From: Anastatus disparis
Taxonomy: Eukaryota; Arthropoda; Insecta; Hymenoptera; Eupelmidae
NCBI GenBank assembly: GCA_017163975.1
Contig: JAFFSR010000362.1
Span: forward strand, 868,001 to 932,000
Length of the DNA stretch: 64,000 nucleotides
Direction: 5' to 3'
Under the pieces are notes generated by a model. The model was given only the letters and a program-made list of their open reading frames with translations, was not told the DNA's origin and made no database searches. A program made the translations under genes and the position numbers. Positions 42,919 to 55,478 of this stretch are shown here, piece after piece. Numbering within the stretch: the stretch's first letter is position 1; each line of letters starts with the position of its first letter.

Positions 42919-44262
42919 TGCAACGATTATTCATAATCGTGCAGACAGGATATTCAAATCTCCCGCGAGGCACGATAGTAACAGGCTCAACCGCCAGGTG
43001 CCGTCAGTTTTTGCTGTTCCCGTAAGAGGAACAGCGAGCTCGAGGAGATATAAGAGCTAAGGTTCAGCGAAGAATCGAGGCATTGGGGACTGTGCTCTCC
43101 CTCTCTCTTAGCCGAGTGCGCTCGCTGGCCTAGAGAGAGAAAGCAGTATACAGTACTGGCTTTCTTATATGGGGCTCCCACGCCTTATAAGAAAAGCTAC
43201 TCTCTCGCTCGCTCTAATGTATCAAACCATTAGAAGCAAGTCGAGCCACAATTAATCTTTGCCGAGTGCGCTCGCTGGCTTAGATAAAATGCGACCGAGA
43301 GAACCGCCATTGCACTTCCGTACCGCCGTACCGCCGTACCGCCGTACCGACCGCGCTGTATATATTAGATTAGTTTAACTTAATATAAGATCATATTAGT
43401 TTGTACCGCCGAGCCGCCGTACCGGCCGTTCTTGTAAATAGCAACTTTATTTAATTCATTATTAATTAACATTTGACATTAAGGTTGATTTACACCGAAC
43501 CGTTATATACCGCCGAGCCACCGTGCCGACCTGTGTATAAGACACTTTGTCTAAGATAAGTTCATAGTAACTTTAAGGTGTTTTTCCACCTATTATAACC
43601 GTAGTATTAAGTTAGTATTAAGGGTGCTTTCCACCCATTGCCGCCGCCGGAAAAGGCAAGCCAGGATTACTCTATTCATGTGCATCTGCCGCGCATTAGA
43701 GAATCATAGGCCTTCAGCCGTATTCCGTGTTACCGCATTAAGGGTGTCGTCCACCCACCGTTATCATAATAGTTGATTAACATTATAATTATTATAGTTT
43801 TGTTTGTTCATTAAAACCGTCTAGGCCGTTAACCGCCGCCAGTCTAATTTGACTTATTATTAAAGATAAAGTTTATTTCTATTACTTTTAATTTCATTTA
43901 TTTTCATCGCCAACAAGAGGCGCATAAAAGCCGTCAAGTGGCTTATATTAAATGCAATTTTTATTTCTTTGTTATGACGCGTACATATATTAGGTTAGTT
44001 ATTTTGATTTATATAAATTAGGTTAGTTTATTACTTTTCATTATTATTGTTATACGTCGTTGTAGTATATGAGTTTCAGAGTACAATAAAGCCCTGGTAC
44101 TCCCTAGTATAAACAAACGTGTCAACCCGTTTACTATCCTTTATCTTTCCATCGTCCGTCCTAACCGACCTCCTGCCTCGAACCCTGGTCACTCACTGAA
44201 GCGTCTGGCAACAGGAGGTAAAGACGTAATATTTCCCACCCGCGGGAAATAAAAACGTTACA
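42919..44262 (+). mobile_element. Solo LTR, 1,344 bp, ATAC duplication
   Basis: The block begins TGCAACG and ends CGTTACA (TG...CA), with ATAC at 42915-42918 and 44263-44266, a 4-bp duplication as in many insect Gypsy-type elements. It is markedly GC-richer than its host gene and contains CCGCCGTACCG repeats (43320-43350). AATAAA at about 44083 within TACAATAAAGCCCTGGTACT suggests plus orientation and an R/U5 boundary. No gag, pol or second LTR is present, so it is a solo LTR left by recombination. Confidence 0.82.
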
Positions 44263-44540
44263 ATACGTATTGCATCCTTTTTCACTGTATTTTCTATTAT
44301 TGTGAATAATTAAACTAGCACACAGCACTATAACTGTTTGTATTTCTACATCATTAAATTTGTCGTTACTAATATATCTATTGCAAGTAAATGTGTTTGA
44401 TATGATAGGACTTGTCAATATGGTTTCTACTTGACATTCTTTATCCATACAAGTTATTAAAAAGTTATTTTGAATATCTTGACACTCAACATCTTCCAAT
44501 ACAAGTGATTCTTCAGACATTTTAGTTTTAGTAGTAATTA

Positions 44541-44768
44541 GGGTCAATCAGCCGGTAAATGGACACCTACAGTAACTGGACAAAATTAAAGATAAGTCTT
44601 GAACATTCGGTTTTCTTATATGTAACTAATCTTCTGCATGTAGAGTAATTACATTGCAAAATTATAGTGCAATAAAAATTTTTGATTATTAAATACTATT
44701 AATTTGACAAGACTTCGAAAAGTGTCCATTTACATCGATTAAGCGTCCATTTACCGACTGATTGACCC
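44541..44768. mobile_element. TA-flanked MITE, copy 1
   Basis: Ends GGGTCAATCAGCCGGTAAAT and its inverse, about 25-bp inverted repeats, with TA duplications at 44539-44540 and 44769-44770, the Tc1/mariner pattern. A near-identical copy lies at 45721-45928. It sits inside exon 3 of the THAP transposase gene. Confidence 0.88.
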
Positions 44769-45409
44769 TACTTCCTTCTTTCTTCATGACACAAAATGTT
44801 CAAATCTATGAAAATATATCAATAATTTTATTTTCTAATACAAAGTATAATAATGTAAGCACAGTTTTAATAAAATAAAATAATTACCTTTTTATAGCAG
44901 CTGTTTCATTTATTTTTTTAGCTTTATAAATTACAGGGAAAATACTAGGAATGTAATTTGGACTATTTTCCTCATTTCCTTTTTTATTACCCATAAAGTA
45001 TTCAGAGCAAATTTTGTCTGACGGTTTTGGGCACCACTGAGTTCCTTCACAGCTATAAATAATAATAATAAACTTTAAAGAACACTATAAAAACATCTGT
45101 TATTGTTTACTGTACGCAGTACTGCTTGTTTTGGAGTCAAAGAAATAGGTTATGTCACTTACTTGATTCTTTTTACTGCGTTAATCCATTTTTTCCTTTG
45201 ATTCAATTTATGTTTGGCTACAGGAAATGAATAAAATTTACACTTGCTATTTCTGCCTGTATTTTTACAATTAACAACACAACAAGTATCATGACCCATT
45301 ATAAATACGATTTTTCATATAAAATGTATTAGAAGCGTCCGAAATTAATTCACTATATGGCCACCCCACGCGCGTCGATCTACCAACATATCCCCTCCAA
45401 CGTTAAGCT

Positions 45410-45690
45410 CGGTTCCAATAGGTGCTATTTCAAAAGGATTTGAGCTCAGATTTCATTTAAAAAAAAATATAAACTTCTAGCTAGTAATGCTGAGAAACTG
45501 TAAGCGTTTAAAAATCTAGTAACTTTTTAGTGATTTTCTTCAGTTGCCTGTAACTAGGGAAATATCGAATGTTGGTTTCTAAAATTTTGGCTTTCTTAAT
45601 ATTTCTGCATCCAGAAAATATTCCCAAAATTTGAGCAAAATCGGTGACCCGAAAATGAAACACTCTCCTTGTTAGTGCATTGTGAAGCAG
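45410..45690. repeat. Half copy of the foldback MITE
   Basis: From ATAGGTGCTATTTCAAAAGG to CACTCTCCTTGTTAGT the sequence follows the right arm of the 2935-3597 element with many substitutions (CTAGTAACTTTTTAGTGATTTTCTTC, GCAAAATCGGTGACCCG). The other arm is missing. Confidence 0.75.
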
Positions 45691-45720
45691 TTCCAACATA
45701 ATTGCAATTTTTTAGATATA

Positions 45721-45928
45721 GGGTCAATCAGCCGGTAAATGGACACCTCCAGTAACTGGACAAAATTAAAGATAAGTCTTGAACATTCGGTTTTCTTATA
45801 TGTAACTAATCTTCTGCATGTAAAGTAATTACATTGCAAAATTATAGTGCAATAAAAATTTTTAATTATTAAAATACTATTAATTTGACAAGACTTCGAA
45901 AAGTGTCCATTTACCGGCTGATTGACCC
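45721..45928. mobile_element. TA-flanked MITE, copy 2
   Basis: About 95% like the copy at 44541, with a shorter right end. TA precedes it; TG follows, probably a mutated TA. Confidence 0.88.
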
Positions 45929-46077
45929 TGTTTATGGAAAAATTAATTTTTCCTTCAATGAATCTCAATGCTTTTTTGAGTTTTTGGAACAGAAAAACTT
46001 TTTATAAATATCAAACTATCTTTCAAGGGTCTTATTTAATTCTGTATGATTATGTATTCCAGATATTTCACTGACAA

Positions 46078-46745
46078 GGAGAGTGTATTGCATTTAGATC
46101 TTGGATTTTCTCCTAACTTTGGGATATTTTTTCTTACATAAAATCATGAATAAAGCCGCGTCCATTCGGTCCAACACTCGATTTTTTCCGAGTTATGAGC
46201 AGTTTTGTCTGTTTTGTTAAAAAATTTGCATTTGCTTTATAGTTTTACAGTTTTTGAACTACTTATTCTATAAGGTTTTTACTGATTGTATATTAAAGTT
46301 GAGATTAAAACCTATCGATTAAAAAAAAAAGTGTCCAAAAATCTCAAACTGTTTACAAGTTATAAGGGAATGAAAATAGGGCAAATATTTAGTTGAAAAT
46401 ATGCATAGAAAATTAATGCTGTATTTTAGTCTGAATTTTATCTTAATTTTCATTCCTTCATAACTTTTGAACAACTTGAGATTTTTGGACACGTTTTTTT
46501 TCAATTGATAGGTTCTAATCTCAACTTTAAAATGCAATTAGTAAAAACCTTAGAATAAGTATATCGAAAATTGTAAAACTATAAAGCAGATGCAATTTTT
46601 TTCACAAAACAGACAAAACTGCTCATAACTCGGAAAAAATCGAGTGTTGGACCGAATGGATGCGACTTTTTTCATGATTTTATGTAAGAAAAAATATCCC
46701 AAAGTTAGGAGAAAATCCGAGATTCTTGTGAGTTTACTGCATTCA
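46078..46745. mobile_element. Foldback MITE, about 230-bp arms
   Basis: CTTGGATTTTCTCCTAACTTTGGGATATT at 46103 onward pairs with the right arm ending at about 46722; CCGAGTTATGAGCAGTTTTGTC and AAAATCTCAA...GTGTCC are also mirrored. The GGAGAGTG edge is shared with the 2935 and 45410 elements, so it is a subfamily of the same foldback group. Confidence 0.78.
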
Positions 46746-47260
46746 GTAAATTTTAAGTGATCGATGTCTTCAGAGAAAGATTTACAAAATTTGACTTTAT
46801 AATTTATATAATTTACTAAAAAATTAGTTAGTTAGCTTTTGTATAGATAAGTCCATTGGAAATATGGGGTTACAAGTGTAGTATTCTTTCGCATCTTCAA
46901 TTCAAAGGAAGATTTACCAGAAAGCTGAATTCATATCTAATTTTGAAAAGTATCCAAAATTTCTTGCTTTTGCTGTTAAGTCTTGGATTAAAGAAAAAGG
47001 TTCCCTAATAAAATCTGATTTCATCTCCAAGCTATTTTTTAATCATTTTAGTTGTTCATGTGCTGAAAACAAGCTTGTTTTAATTTCCAGTAATTAGGAA
47101 CTAATATAACATTTTTTCTTATATTTTACCGCCATTTATTGTATTGTAGATTCTTAGATACTTAAAAAGTATTAATTATACATTAAACTTGTTTAGAAAA
47201 AAAGAAAATTAAGACAAATATTCAATTAATCCAAGAAATAATATTAAGAATAGGCCGAAC
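46746..47260. other. AT-rich stretch, no gene
   Basis: Nothing is supported; frames are short and broken. Confidence 0.45.
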
Positions 47261-47687
47261 TATCTGTCCTTGTCTAATAGTGTTTTTTATCATTTATATA
47301 AACAACATTGGCTGTAACACAAAAAAATGGCAGCCCCCGCTAGATATACTAGTATAATAGATAATTTTTATAATAACAACAATATAATTTCGATATATAA
47401 TTAATATAATTTTAGATATACTAGTATAATAGATAATTTTTATAATAACAACAATATAATTTCATCACGTAGTTTTTAAAAAATATGAGATTTACTAACA
47501 ATCTACAATGCAACCTATCTTTTTTGGTTGGTCTTATATTATTCAAAAACTACTTAATTAAATTATTTTATTGTTATTATAAAATTACTTATTATACTAA
47601 TATCTAGCGGGGCCTGCCATTTTTTTCATGTTACAACCAATGGTGTTTATATAAATTATAAAAAATACTATTAGACAAAGACAGATA
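47261..47687. mobile_element. Inverted-repeat element with about 100-bp ends
   Basis: TATCTGTCCTTGTCTAATAG at 47261 is mirrored by CTATTAGACAAAGACAGATA ending at 47687, and the similarity goes on through ATTGGCTGTAACA and ATGGCAGCCCCCGCTAGATA. Inside, a 50-bp block (TAGATATACTAGTATAATAG) is duplicated in tandem (47344, 47413). No coding; the target duplication is unclear. Confidence 0.75.
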
Positions 47688-47889
47688 CTCGACCTCTTCT
47701 TAACCTCTTTTACTCACACTTTTAAAATAAAAAAAGTGTTCCTCATCATTTTTGGAAACGAGGACTTAAACATTATTATTTTTTAAAATTCTATTTAACA
47801 TCGCTGTATTTATGCTATCATTACAATGCTAATTAGTAACGGAGATTTCTCAGTATGTTTGTGAACAAAGCATATGTATCGTATAGTGA

Positions 47890-47960
47890 TATTTGTATCA
47901 ATCGGCCGCTGAGACCAGGATTCGAACTCAAGCCTCTTCTGGTGAGACCTTATCCACGTT
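47890..47960 (-). other. tRNA-like B-box sequence
   Basis: On the minus strand the sequence GGCTTGAGTTCGAATCCTGG resembles a tRNA T arm with B box GAGTTCGAATCCT, and GGTCTCACCAGAAGAGGC precedes it where an anticodon arm would be. The 5' half does not fold. It is probably a tRNA-derived relic. Confidence 0.35.
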
Positions 47961-49690
47961 ATTTATTGTAACTAATTATAATTTTTAAATCTATTATTTT
48001 TTCATATATTTCGAATATTTGACTTCATCTTTTATTAATTTAAATCTTAATATTCAAGTTGAAATTGAAGATAAATAAAAGAATGGCGAACAAGAGAGTG
48101 AAAGGGGTTGTAGAGAGGAAAAAAGAGAAAATAAGAAAAAAGAAAAAGAGTCGAATTTATTTGTCCGCGGAGAAGGTTTGAAAAAGAAGTCGATGCACGC
48201 GAATCGCGTTGCAATTCGATTCTTTCATCCTTTCTTTATAACCCTCTATCTTTCTTTTCAGCGCTTTCTTTCTCTTATTTGAGCTCACGTGGAAGCCGGT
48301 AGCCCCCGTCGTTGTTGACGTCGGTTTCTTGACATGAATGAGGTGACTGCCATTGTCCCACGTGCATCCTACGCGTATAGTCCGTTTTACTAACTCATAT
48401 CTTTCTTTCTTTTTTCTTCTCTTTTTCGCTTTTCGTTCCTTTCTTTCTTACGATCTAACTCTCCGCTGGATGTTTTTGGATAATATATAAGAGACGAAGG
48501 TAAGTAAAATGCACATAAAACCTCATGTGCGCTTGGATGCGTATAAGTAACGCGTGCCTATATATACGTATATATATATCCTCATTTTGCCCCAGTGGCA
48601 ACTTATTTTGGATGTTCACCTGCAACTCACTTTTGCTTGACATTTTCAAATAAAAAAAGTCAGAGATCGCGTGATCTCAACTTTCAACCTTTTCCAGATT
48701 CTGTTCTTTTTGTATTCAGTTTTGGATTTTTTTTTTTAATTTATATAATCTACGAATGAAATTTTTATTATAAGTCCGTTCAAGTGTGTAGCTTACGAAT
48801 ATTTGCACATAGAAACAAGTATTTTCAAATGACTTTATAGATGATTCACCTGATGATCTGGATACAGAAATGTTAGGATGGATTCTGATAGTTTGAATAA
48901 TAATATACGTTTTTTTGAATTTTTTTTGAATTTTGAAAATTATAAAGAACTCAAATGTCAGATTAAATTTTAAGAAATTTTCATACAACATTTTTCAAAA
49001 ATCTAGTCATTTTATTCAATTTTGGATTTCTTTTTTATTTTTATAACAAATGAATAAAAGTCTGTGATTTATAATTTCTTTTTATTAATATAACTACTTA
49101 ATTGAAAACAAAATGAAAATTTCAAAAGTTTCATTTCTTAGGAAAATTAATTTGTTATTACTTAGATTTGTACTTCAGCAATTATAAACGTGTGTGAAAT
49201 TTAATTTTTGAATTAAATATTACTTTTTACAACTACAATGGAAAATAATAGGACATTTCAACATAATATTTTCCTTGGTGTAAGAAACAAGATTTTACAT
49301 TTATTTCCATTATTTATAATTTTGTAAAGAAATCAAATTAGCAATCATCAGAAAATTATTTATAAAAGGTAAAAAATTCTAAAATTTTTCAGATTTTCCA
49401 ATATACTTTTTGAGTAACATTACGCGATTAAGTACTTTTAAAAACATGTCAAAATATACATGGAGAAAAATTTTGTTCTCTTTTCGCAAGCGATTTAAGT
49501 TCCCAAATTCATATCAAACAATCTTTGCATCTTACACACCTCATGTCTTTCAATATTAACAGCACAGAAATAGTTGCCTGAGTCGAAACAAGTGATTGAC
49601 ACATTCGCTACAAACAACATTCTAAAATAGGATATCATTTCATGCAAATGTGTTTATTAAATTTTATCAACATTGCGAATATTATTTTAT
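47961..49690. other. Non-coding stretch
   Basis: Purine-rich and then pyrimidine-rich tracts lie at 48080-48130 and 48395-48450, GC-richer sequence at 48280-48380. No gene is supported. Confidence 0.4.
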
Positions 49691-50660
49691 AGCATTGCGT
49701 GATATAAATTCGCACTTATACCACGCTTCTACATTTTATAAATAGCCTATTATTTAACAGTGAAAAAAAAGAACTGTGAAAAATTTTTAACTTTTTTGTA
49801 CGGTTCAATAAAGAAAGACTAATTTAAGATGTGCCTTAACACTTGATCAACAAGGAACGTCAGTATAATAAGCAATAATTTGATATCTTGATTATTTTTT
49901 AAAGTTTTCATTGATAATTATAAGGTGTAGATTGTTACAAATCATTTATATTAACAATTTTAAAATTAAATAACAATTATAAGCAAGTAAAATATGAGTA
50001 AAACTAAAATTGATAGTAGCGTAACATGCAAAGCGAAGAGGTATAGTCATTTCAGAGTTGTATTATAAAATGCTTTGGGGAATCCCCTATTACTACGCAC
50101 GATTGCTATTGCTATACTATACATAAGTTACCTCCTCACCGCTTCTACGACGTTAATACATACGTGAAACAAAATTTAAATTTATGACTTTATAAAAGAT
50201 AATTTCAACAAACAATTTCGCATAATATCAATTATATTGATTAAAATTAATTATTATTACACATTTTAAGTATATTTTTAAAATTATCATTTTTTAAAAT
50301 CTTTTTCGATTTATCATTCACGGAGTGTTTAGTTTTGGATGATGTATAGTTTTCGCTTTCTTTTTTTTAATTTATCATTCACGGAACGCCTAGTACTTGC
50401 TTTTTTACAGTTTTCGTTTTTATTTTTTGAATTATCATTCGTGAAGAGCATAGTTTTTGTTTGTTATTGTTTTTTATTAGTACAGATTTAATATGGCGAA
50501 TTTATATCACTCAAGCTATAAAATAGTATAAGATACTCGTGACCTCAGTGGCCCATGATTTCACGGCGTTTAGCAGCCTCGCTACGCTCGGCTGCTAATC
50601 TGACGCCGTCAAATAATGGGCCACTTATGTCACTTGTATCTTAATGTACTGTTTTAAAAC
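49691..50660. repeat. Composite repeat family, copy B
   Basis: ATAGCATTGCGTGATATAAATTCGC at 49692, the TTTATCATTCACGG units near 50310 and 50371, ATTATCATTCGTG near 50430 and the hairpin at 50530-50642 follow the order of the 8870-9900 copy. Confidence 0.6.
50530..50642. repeat. GC-rich hairpin, second copy
   Basis: AAGATAC at the left and GTATCTT at the right edge pair, and inside GTGGCCC pairs with GGGCCAC and TAGCAGCC with GGCTGCTA; the loop is TCGCTACGCTC. Where copy A has T-A in the GTGGTCC stem, this copy has C-G. Confidence 0.75.
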
Positions 50661-52182
50661 AAAGACATAATTTACAGTATTTTTATTATAAAGCAGATTT
50701 AAAAAATATAATTATATTAATTTTCATTATGATTCTATAATAAGCATTTATATTTACATATTAACATAAGATGCGAATATAAGCTACAAATTATGGGATC
50801 GTTGTCGACATCAGGAAAAGTGTACGACGTTCTTTTGAATAACAGTTGCGTATTCTTTCCGAATTTCGTATCAATTAGTCTTTCTTTTAGGTTGAATCTT
50901 TTTCGATTTAATCTATGTGAAGATGCCTCTGTAGTATACAATTTTATTTTCAATTATTTACACTTGGCTAATTGACTACTACTTCTATGAGGAAAATCTA
51001 CATTATCGACATCGAGGGAACAAATACATATGAATTGTGGCTCATCGGAATCAAGTAGAGAATCCACGGCCATTAAAACAAGGAGAAGAAGAAGATATGT
51101 GCAGCTATATTCAATGCTATGAAAAACGAAACAAATTTTTCTCCGTGTATTTTCTTATACATCTTAAATCCAATGAATCATTACAAAAATTATTAAATTA
51201 GCTATTACTAGACTAAATTATATATATAAAAAATTTTGCAACACAAATAAGTAATTATAATTGTTTATTTTCATATTCAAAGCTTGTTTTCAATATTTTA
51301 AAAGTGCATACATAAATACACAGTTTTTCTTAAAATGTAATAAAAAGTATAAAATTTAACAAAGATAAAAAGTATTTATATAAAAGCAGAGAATATATTT
51401 GAAAATATTATACTAAAAGACTTTTCTCACAAATTGCTAAGACACGTTATTTTCTATTGTAAAAGTATGGAGTTAACAACGCATGAAACCTTGGGAACAT
51501 CCTGCTAAGTAGCAATAAATTTCACATAATCAGATCGCGGCTGATTTTGAACGTTATCGTGTAGTGGTATCCCCTATATACCTATACTCTATATACGTAT
51601 ATATATATATATAGTGGCAACAGAAGCTTGAGGAGGCTCCGATTTTGCCAACAGCAACAACGTCTGGATCTCTGAGCACAAGCTTAATCACGCCTAAACT
51701 ATCGACCAAATTAATTAACGGCAGATGCGAGCTGGTCCGTAATTAAATCGCCGTGGAATCGAACGTCTGCTGATGAATATTCCAGTTGAAAATCTATTAA
51801 TCTCCCTTTCTGCTACATCTACTTTTTTATAAATGACCTATCGCACTTTCTTTATATTGCTTGGCTGCATACACTTTTCGCAAAAAAATACTTTATTATT
51901 TTAACCTTTTTTATATAATATTAATCAATCAAACCAAAATCAGTATTTAAGTTAAATTCTGATGAATTAACTTAATAACTTTATTTATTCATCTTCGTAA
52001 TATTTGCAGTATGAAAAATATAGTTTTTTAATACGTGGATAAATATAATTACATACCTGTTTTTATCTCCATATAAAAAACGCATTTAATTATTAGTGTA
52101 GAAATCTTGAATTTTTATTTCAACGCGCCGAAATAACTTATTTTCTACAATATAAAAATAAGGCATGATTTTGTTTTTTTAA
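50661..52182. other. Non-coding stretch with a possibly conserved patch
   Basis: No gene. The patch at 51640-51800 is less AT-rich, complex in sequence, and contains homeodomain-type TTAATTAA and TAATTAAAT words; it could be a regulatory element or a lost exon. An (AT)n run lies at 51597-51616. Confidence 0.35.
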
Positions 52183-55100
52183 GGGAGTACTATCGGTAGG
52201 GGAATAGACATAGAGTTTTAGATGAAACTTGGCATAAAGGTTGATATAGGTGTAAATAAGCCTTGGTTAAAATTTGAAAACGATTGCCTACTTAATAGTA
52301 GAGATATTGGTATTTTTAGTTCCATCACTTTTGACATGTAGTATGATGGAAAATCAGGTTATTATCGTTTTCAATTCAAAAATTCTGCTTTATTAACATA
52401 CAGATTTTAACGGGGATTTTTTCATAAATAGAAAATCATTCGATAACGTAAAATGCTTTCGAAACTTATCAGTTACTACTTTGGACTATGTTATACTTAA
52501 ATACTAATATTTAAGCAAGGAAGGCGATTATTACAAGAGAACATCTATAAAATACGAAATTTGACAACACCGCAATATCGTAAATATAGACGATCATATC
52601 AAGGGGCGCGGCAGCGCCCCCGATGGCAAGTAGGCGAAGCAATCGGGCGCTCCAAGCCTTTATATACGTTAAGTTTTCGTGTTTAACCTCGTAATTGAAA
52701 AAAAAATTTTTATTTTAAAAGATTTTTTTATATTTTATTATTGCTGAATCTTTAAAAAACTATTTTATTTATGTTTTTAAAAGATTCAACATAATTTGAT
52801 GAATACTTTTTGTGTAACGTAAGTTTTTAAGTTCGTAGCAGACGGCATTACTATTTTACTTATAATTTTTCTCCAGTTTCTTCAACTCATATATATAGAT
52901 ATACTGCCGTGCTTTTCTCCAGTTCGTCAATTCTTTAACTTATGTATATATATATATATAGGTATACTACCACACGTCTTTTTCTCCAGTTCGTCGATTC
53001 TTCGACTTACAAATATATAATATGAAATAAAAATAGATAATAAAAATAGGTACTACATTTTAATAAAAAAAGAGTGCTGTTTATGATTTGAATAATAAGG
53101 TTATATTTAATTTTTTTTTCGAATTTCAAAAATATATTTCATTTGTTTTTAATTTGCATATAATGTACATTTTTTAAAAGTATTTGAATTTTACATTCTT
53201 TTAACAATATTTTATAAAAATTGTTTTGAATTTTAGTAAATACAAGTTTCAATTTTTGGAAGTTACAAATTTAAATTATTTCTTACGATTCAAATATTTT
53301 TCATAGTTTTTTTTTTATTTTGCTTAACTTTTGTAAATACAAATAAAATATTTAAAAATCGTCATTAGAACAATATAAAAGTTTTTGAACGTAAAATAAA
53401 AGAGATCATATTAAAGAAAAGAAATGACAGATTGTAATCACATAATGGCTCAATAAAATTGACATGTATTGCTAAAAAAATATAATATCATTGAATCAAT
53501 CATTTCTTTTCTTTTTTATTAATAATTTGGTTTCTTAAATATAAAAGTTTGTAAATGTTACATTATATTAAATAAAAATGAACGAGAACAGTCATAAGTA
53601 AAAACCTAAAAGAAATTTTTATTTTATTAAATCTCTGTAACCAACAAACTGAATATTATAAAAAGCTTACCTTTAAAAAGGTATATGATGGGCAAGTATG
53701 CTTAGCAATTTATTTTAATTAACGATTTTAACTATTTTGATGTCTTAAACATATTATAAACTATTTTTTTAGTGATAAAATCAAACCTTGACATTAGAAT
53801 TTTATGAAATCATGAAACAAATGTAAAGTATTTTTTTTTATAATTGAATTTTACATGGTTCACAGAATTAATCCATTTATTTAGTATTTGAAACTATCGA
53901 ATCTTGACATTAAAATTTCATGAAATCACGAAAGTAAAAGTGATAAAACTATGGCACCTTACCATAATTTTTAACAAAAGATTTTTCAAATTTTTTTTTT
54001 ATGAATAAACGTTGAATTTTACTAACCAAATTACTTCTTATCTTTTTTTATCATTTATTTAAAAGTGTTCTGAAATTTTTTAAATCTTATTAAATATTTA
54101 CAAAATCACTTGCTAGGCCCGTGGATAAATATTTTATTGGTGAAATGCTTAATGAATGTATGTTCTAACATTTGAACTAGAAATTATAATAGGTGTAAGA
54201 TACAGGTAATATACAATTATTTAAATGTATTAAGATGATACGCTCCTGAAATATATACTGAACATAAAATATAATATTGTGTACAACGGGCCTAGCAAGT
54301 AATTTTGTAAATCTTTAATAAGATTTAAAAAATTTCAGAACACTTTTAAATAAATGATAAAAAAAGATAAGAAGTAATTTGGTTAGTAAAATTCAACGTT
54401 TATTCATAAAAAAAAAATTTGAAAAATCTTTTGTTAAAAATTATGGTAAGGTGCCATAGTTTTATCACTTTTACTTTCGTGATTTCATGAAATTTTAATG
54501 TCAAGATTCGATAGTTTCAAATACTAAATAAATGGATTAATTCTGTGAACCATGTAAAATTCAATTATAAAAAAAAATACTTTACATTTGTTTCATGATT
54601 TCATAAAATTCTAATGTCAAGGTTTGATTTTATCACTAAAAAAATAGTTTATAATATGTTTAAGACATCAAAATAGTTAAAATCGTTAATTAAAATAAAT
54701 TGCTAAGCATACTTGCCCATCATATACCTTTTTAAAGGTAAGCTTTTTATAATATTCAGTTTGTTGGTTACAGAGATTTAATAAAATAAAAATTTCTTTT
54801 AGGTTTTTACTTATGACTGTTCTCGTTCATTTTTATTTAATATAATGTAACATTTACAAACTTTTATATTTAAGAAACCAAATTATTAATAAAAAAGAAA
54901 AGAAATGATTGATTCAATGATATTATATTTTTTTAGCAATACATGTCAATTTTATTGAGCCATTATGTGATTACAATCTGTCATTTCTTTTCTTTAATAT
55001 GATCTCTTTTATTTTACGTTCAAAAACTTTTATATTGTTCTAATGACGATTTTTAAATATTTTATTTGTATTTACAAAAGTTAAGCAAAATAAAAAAAAA

Positions 55101-55387
55101 ACTATGAAAAATATTTGAATCGTAAGAAATAATTTAAATTTGTAACTTCCAAAAATTGAAACTTGTATTTACTAAAATTCAAAACAATTTTTACAAAATA
55201 TTAGTAAAAGAATGTAAAATTCAAATACTTTTAAAAAATGTACATTATATATACAATACTTTGTTTCAAACATTAAATTACTTATTCATCATACATTTAT
55301 TTAAATTATATAATTACACATTTATTTCTACATTATCAAAATTGGAACAAATTCTCAGGTGGCTAGCTTCATATCGATAGTACTCCC
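52183..55387. mobile_element. piggyBac-like non-autonomous element, TTAA duplication
   Basis: The ends are GGGAGTACTATCG and its inverse, flanked by TTAA at 52179-52182 and 55388-55391, the piggyBac target. The element is 3,205 bp. No transposase is present. Most of it is a palindrome with arms 53158-54122 and 54286-55252. A GC-rich patch (GGGGCGCGGCAGCGCCCCC) lies at about 52600. Confidence 0.82.
53158..55252. repeat. Long palindrome with about 965-bp arms
   Basis: The left arm 53158-54122 and the right arm 54286-55252 are inverse copies with very few differences, for instance CTTGCTAGGCCCGT against ACGGGCCTAGCAAG at the centre. The unpaired centre is 163 bp (54123-54285). No coding; frames are accidental. 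Confidence 0.9.
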
Positions 55388-55478
55388 TTAAATTCAAAAT
55401 TTCAATTTATCCAAATCTAGACTAAATTTCATGATTTTAAAATTCTCTGTACCCTGGTAGAAAATTCAGGATAAAAAT

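Larger units (their letters stand above)
42002..45299 (-). pseudogene. THAP-domain DDE transposase, three exons, broken
   Basis: Exons 45299-45163, 45052-44888 and 44805-42002 join in phase. The THAP zinc finger (start MGHDTCCVVNCKNTGRNSKC, then KKWINAVKRI, WCPKPSDKICSEYF) has Tyr in place of the last zinc-binding His. The DDE_Tnp_4-type catalytic part lies in exon 3: IIDCTEFKIEI (first D), DIVLADKGFPQ (second D) and, after a frameshift near 42219, VRIHVERTIQ (E). Exon 3 is interrupted by a TA-flanked MITE (44541-44768) and a solo LTR (42919-44262); there is an in-frame TGA after the acceptor (44785 region) and a TAA at 42744-42746. THAP-DDE proteins are typical of P- or ISL2EU/Harbinger-type transposases. 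Confidence 0.85.

Noticed and set aside
42987..43181. 64-codon minus-strand frame in the GC-rich block
   Set aside because: Lies within the solo LTR; no similarity recognised and orientation opposite to the inferred LTR.
48716..48991. 91-codon minus-strand frame
   Set aside because: Phe/Lys/Ile-rich AT-driven frame without domain features.
55156..55380. 74-codon frame in the palindromic element
   Set aside because: AT-rich frame within a palindrome, no protein-like pattern and no counterpart in the other arm.
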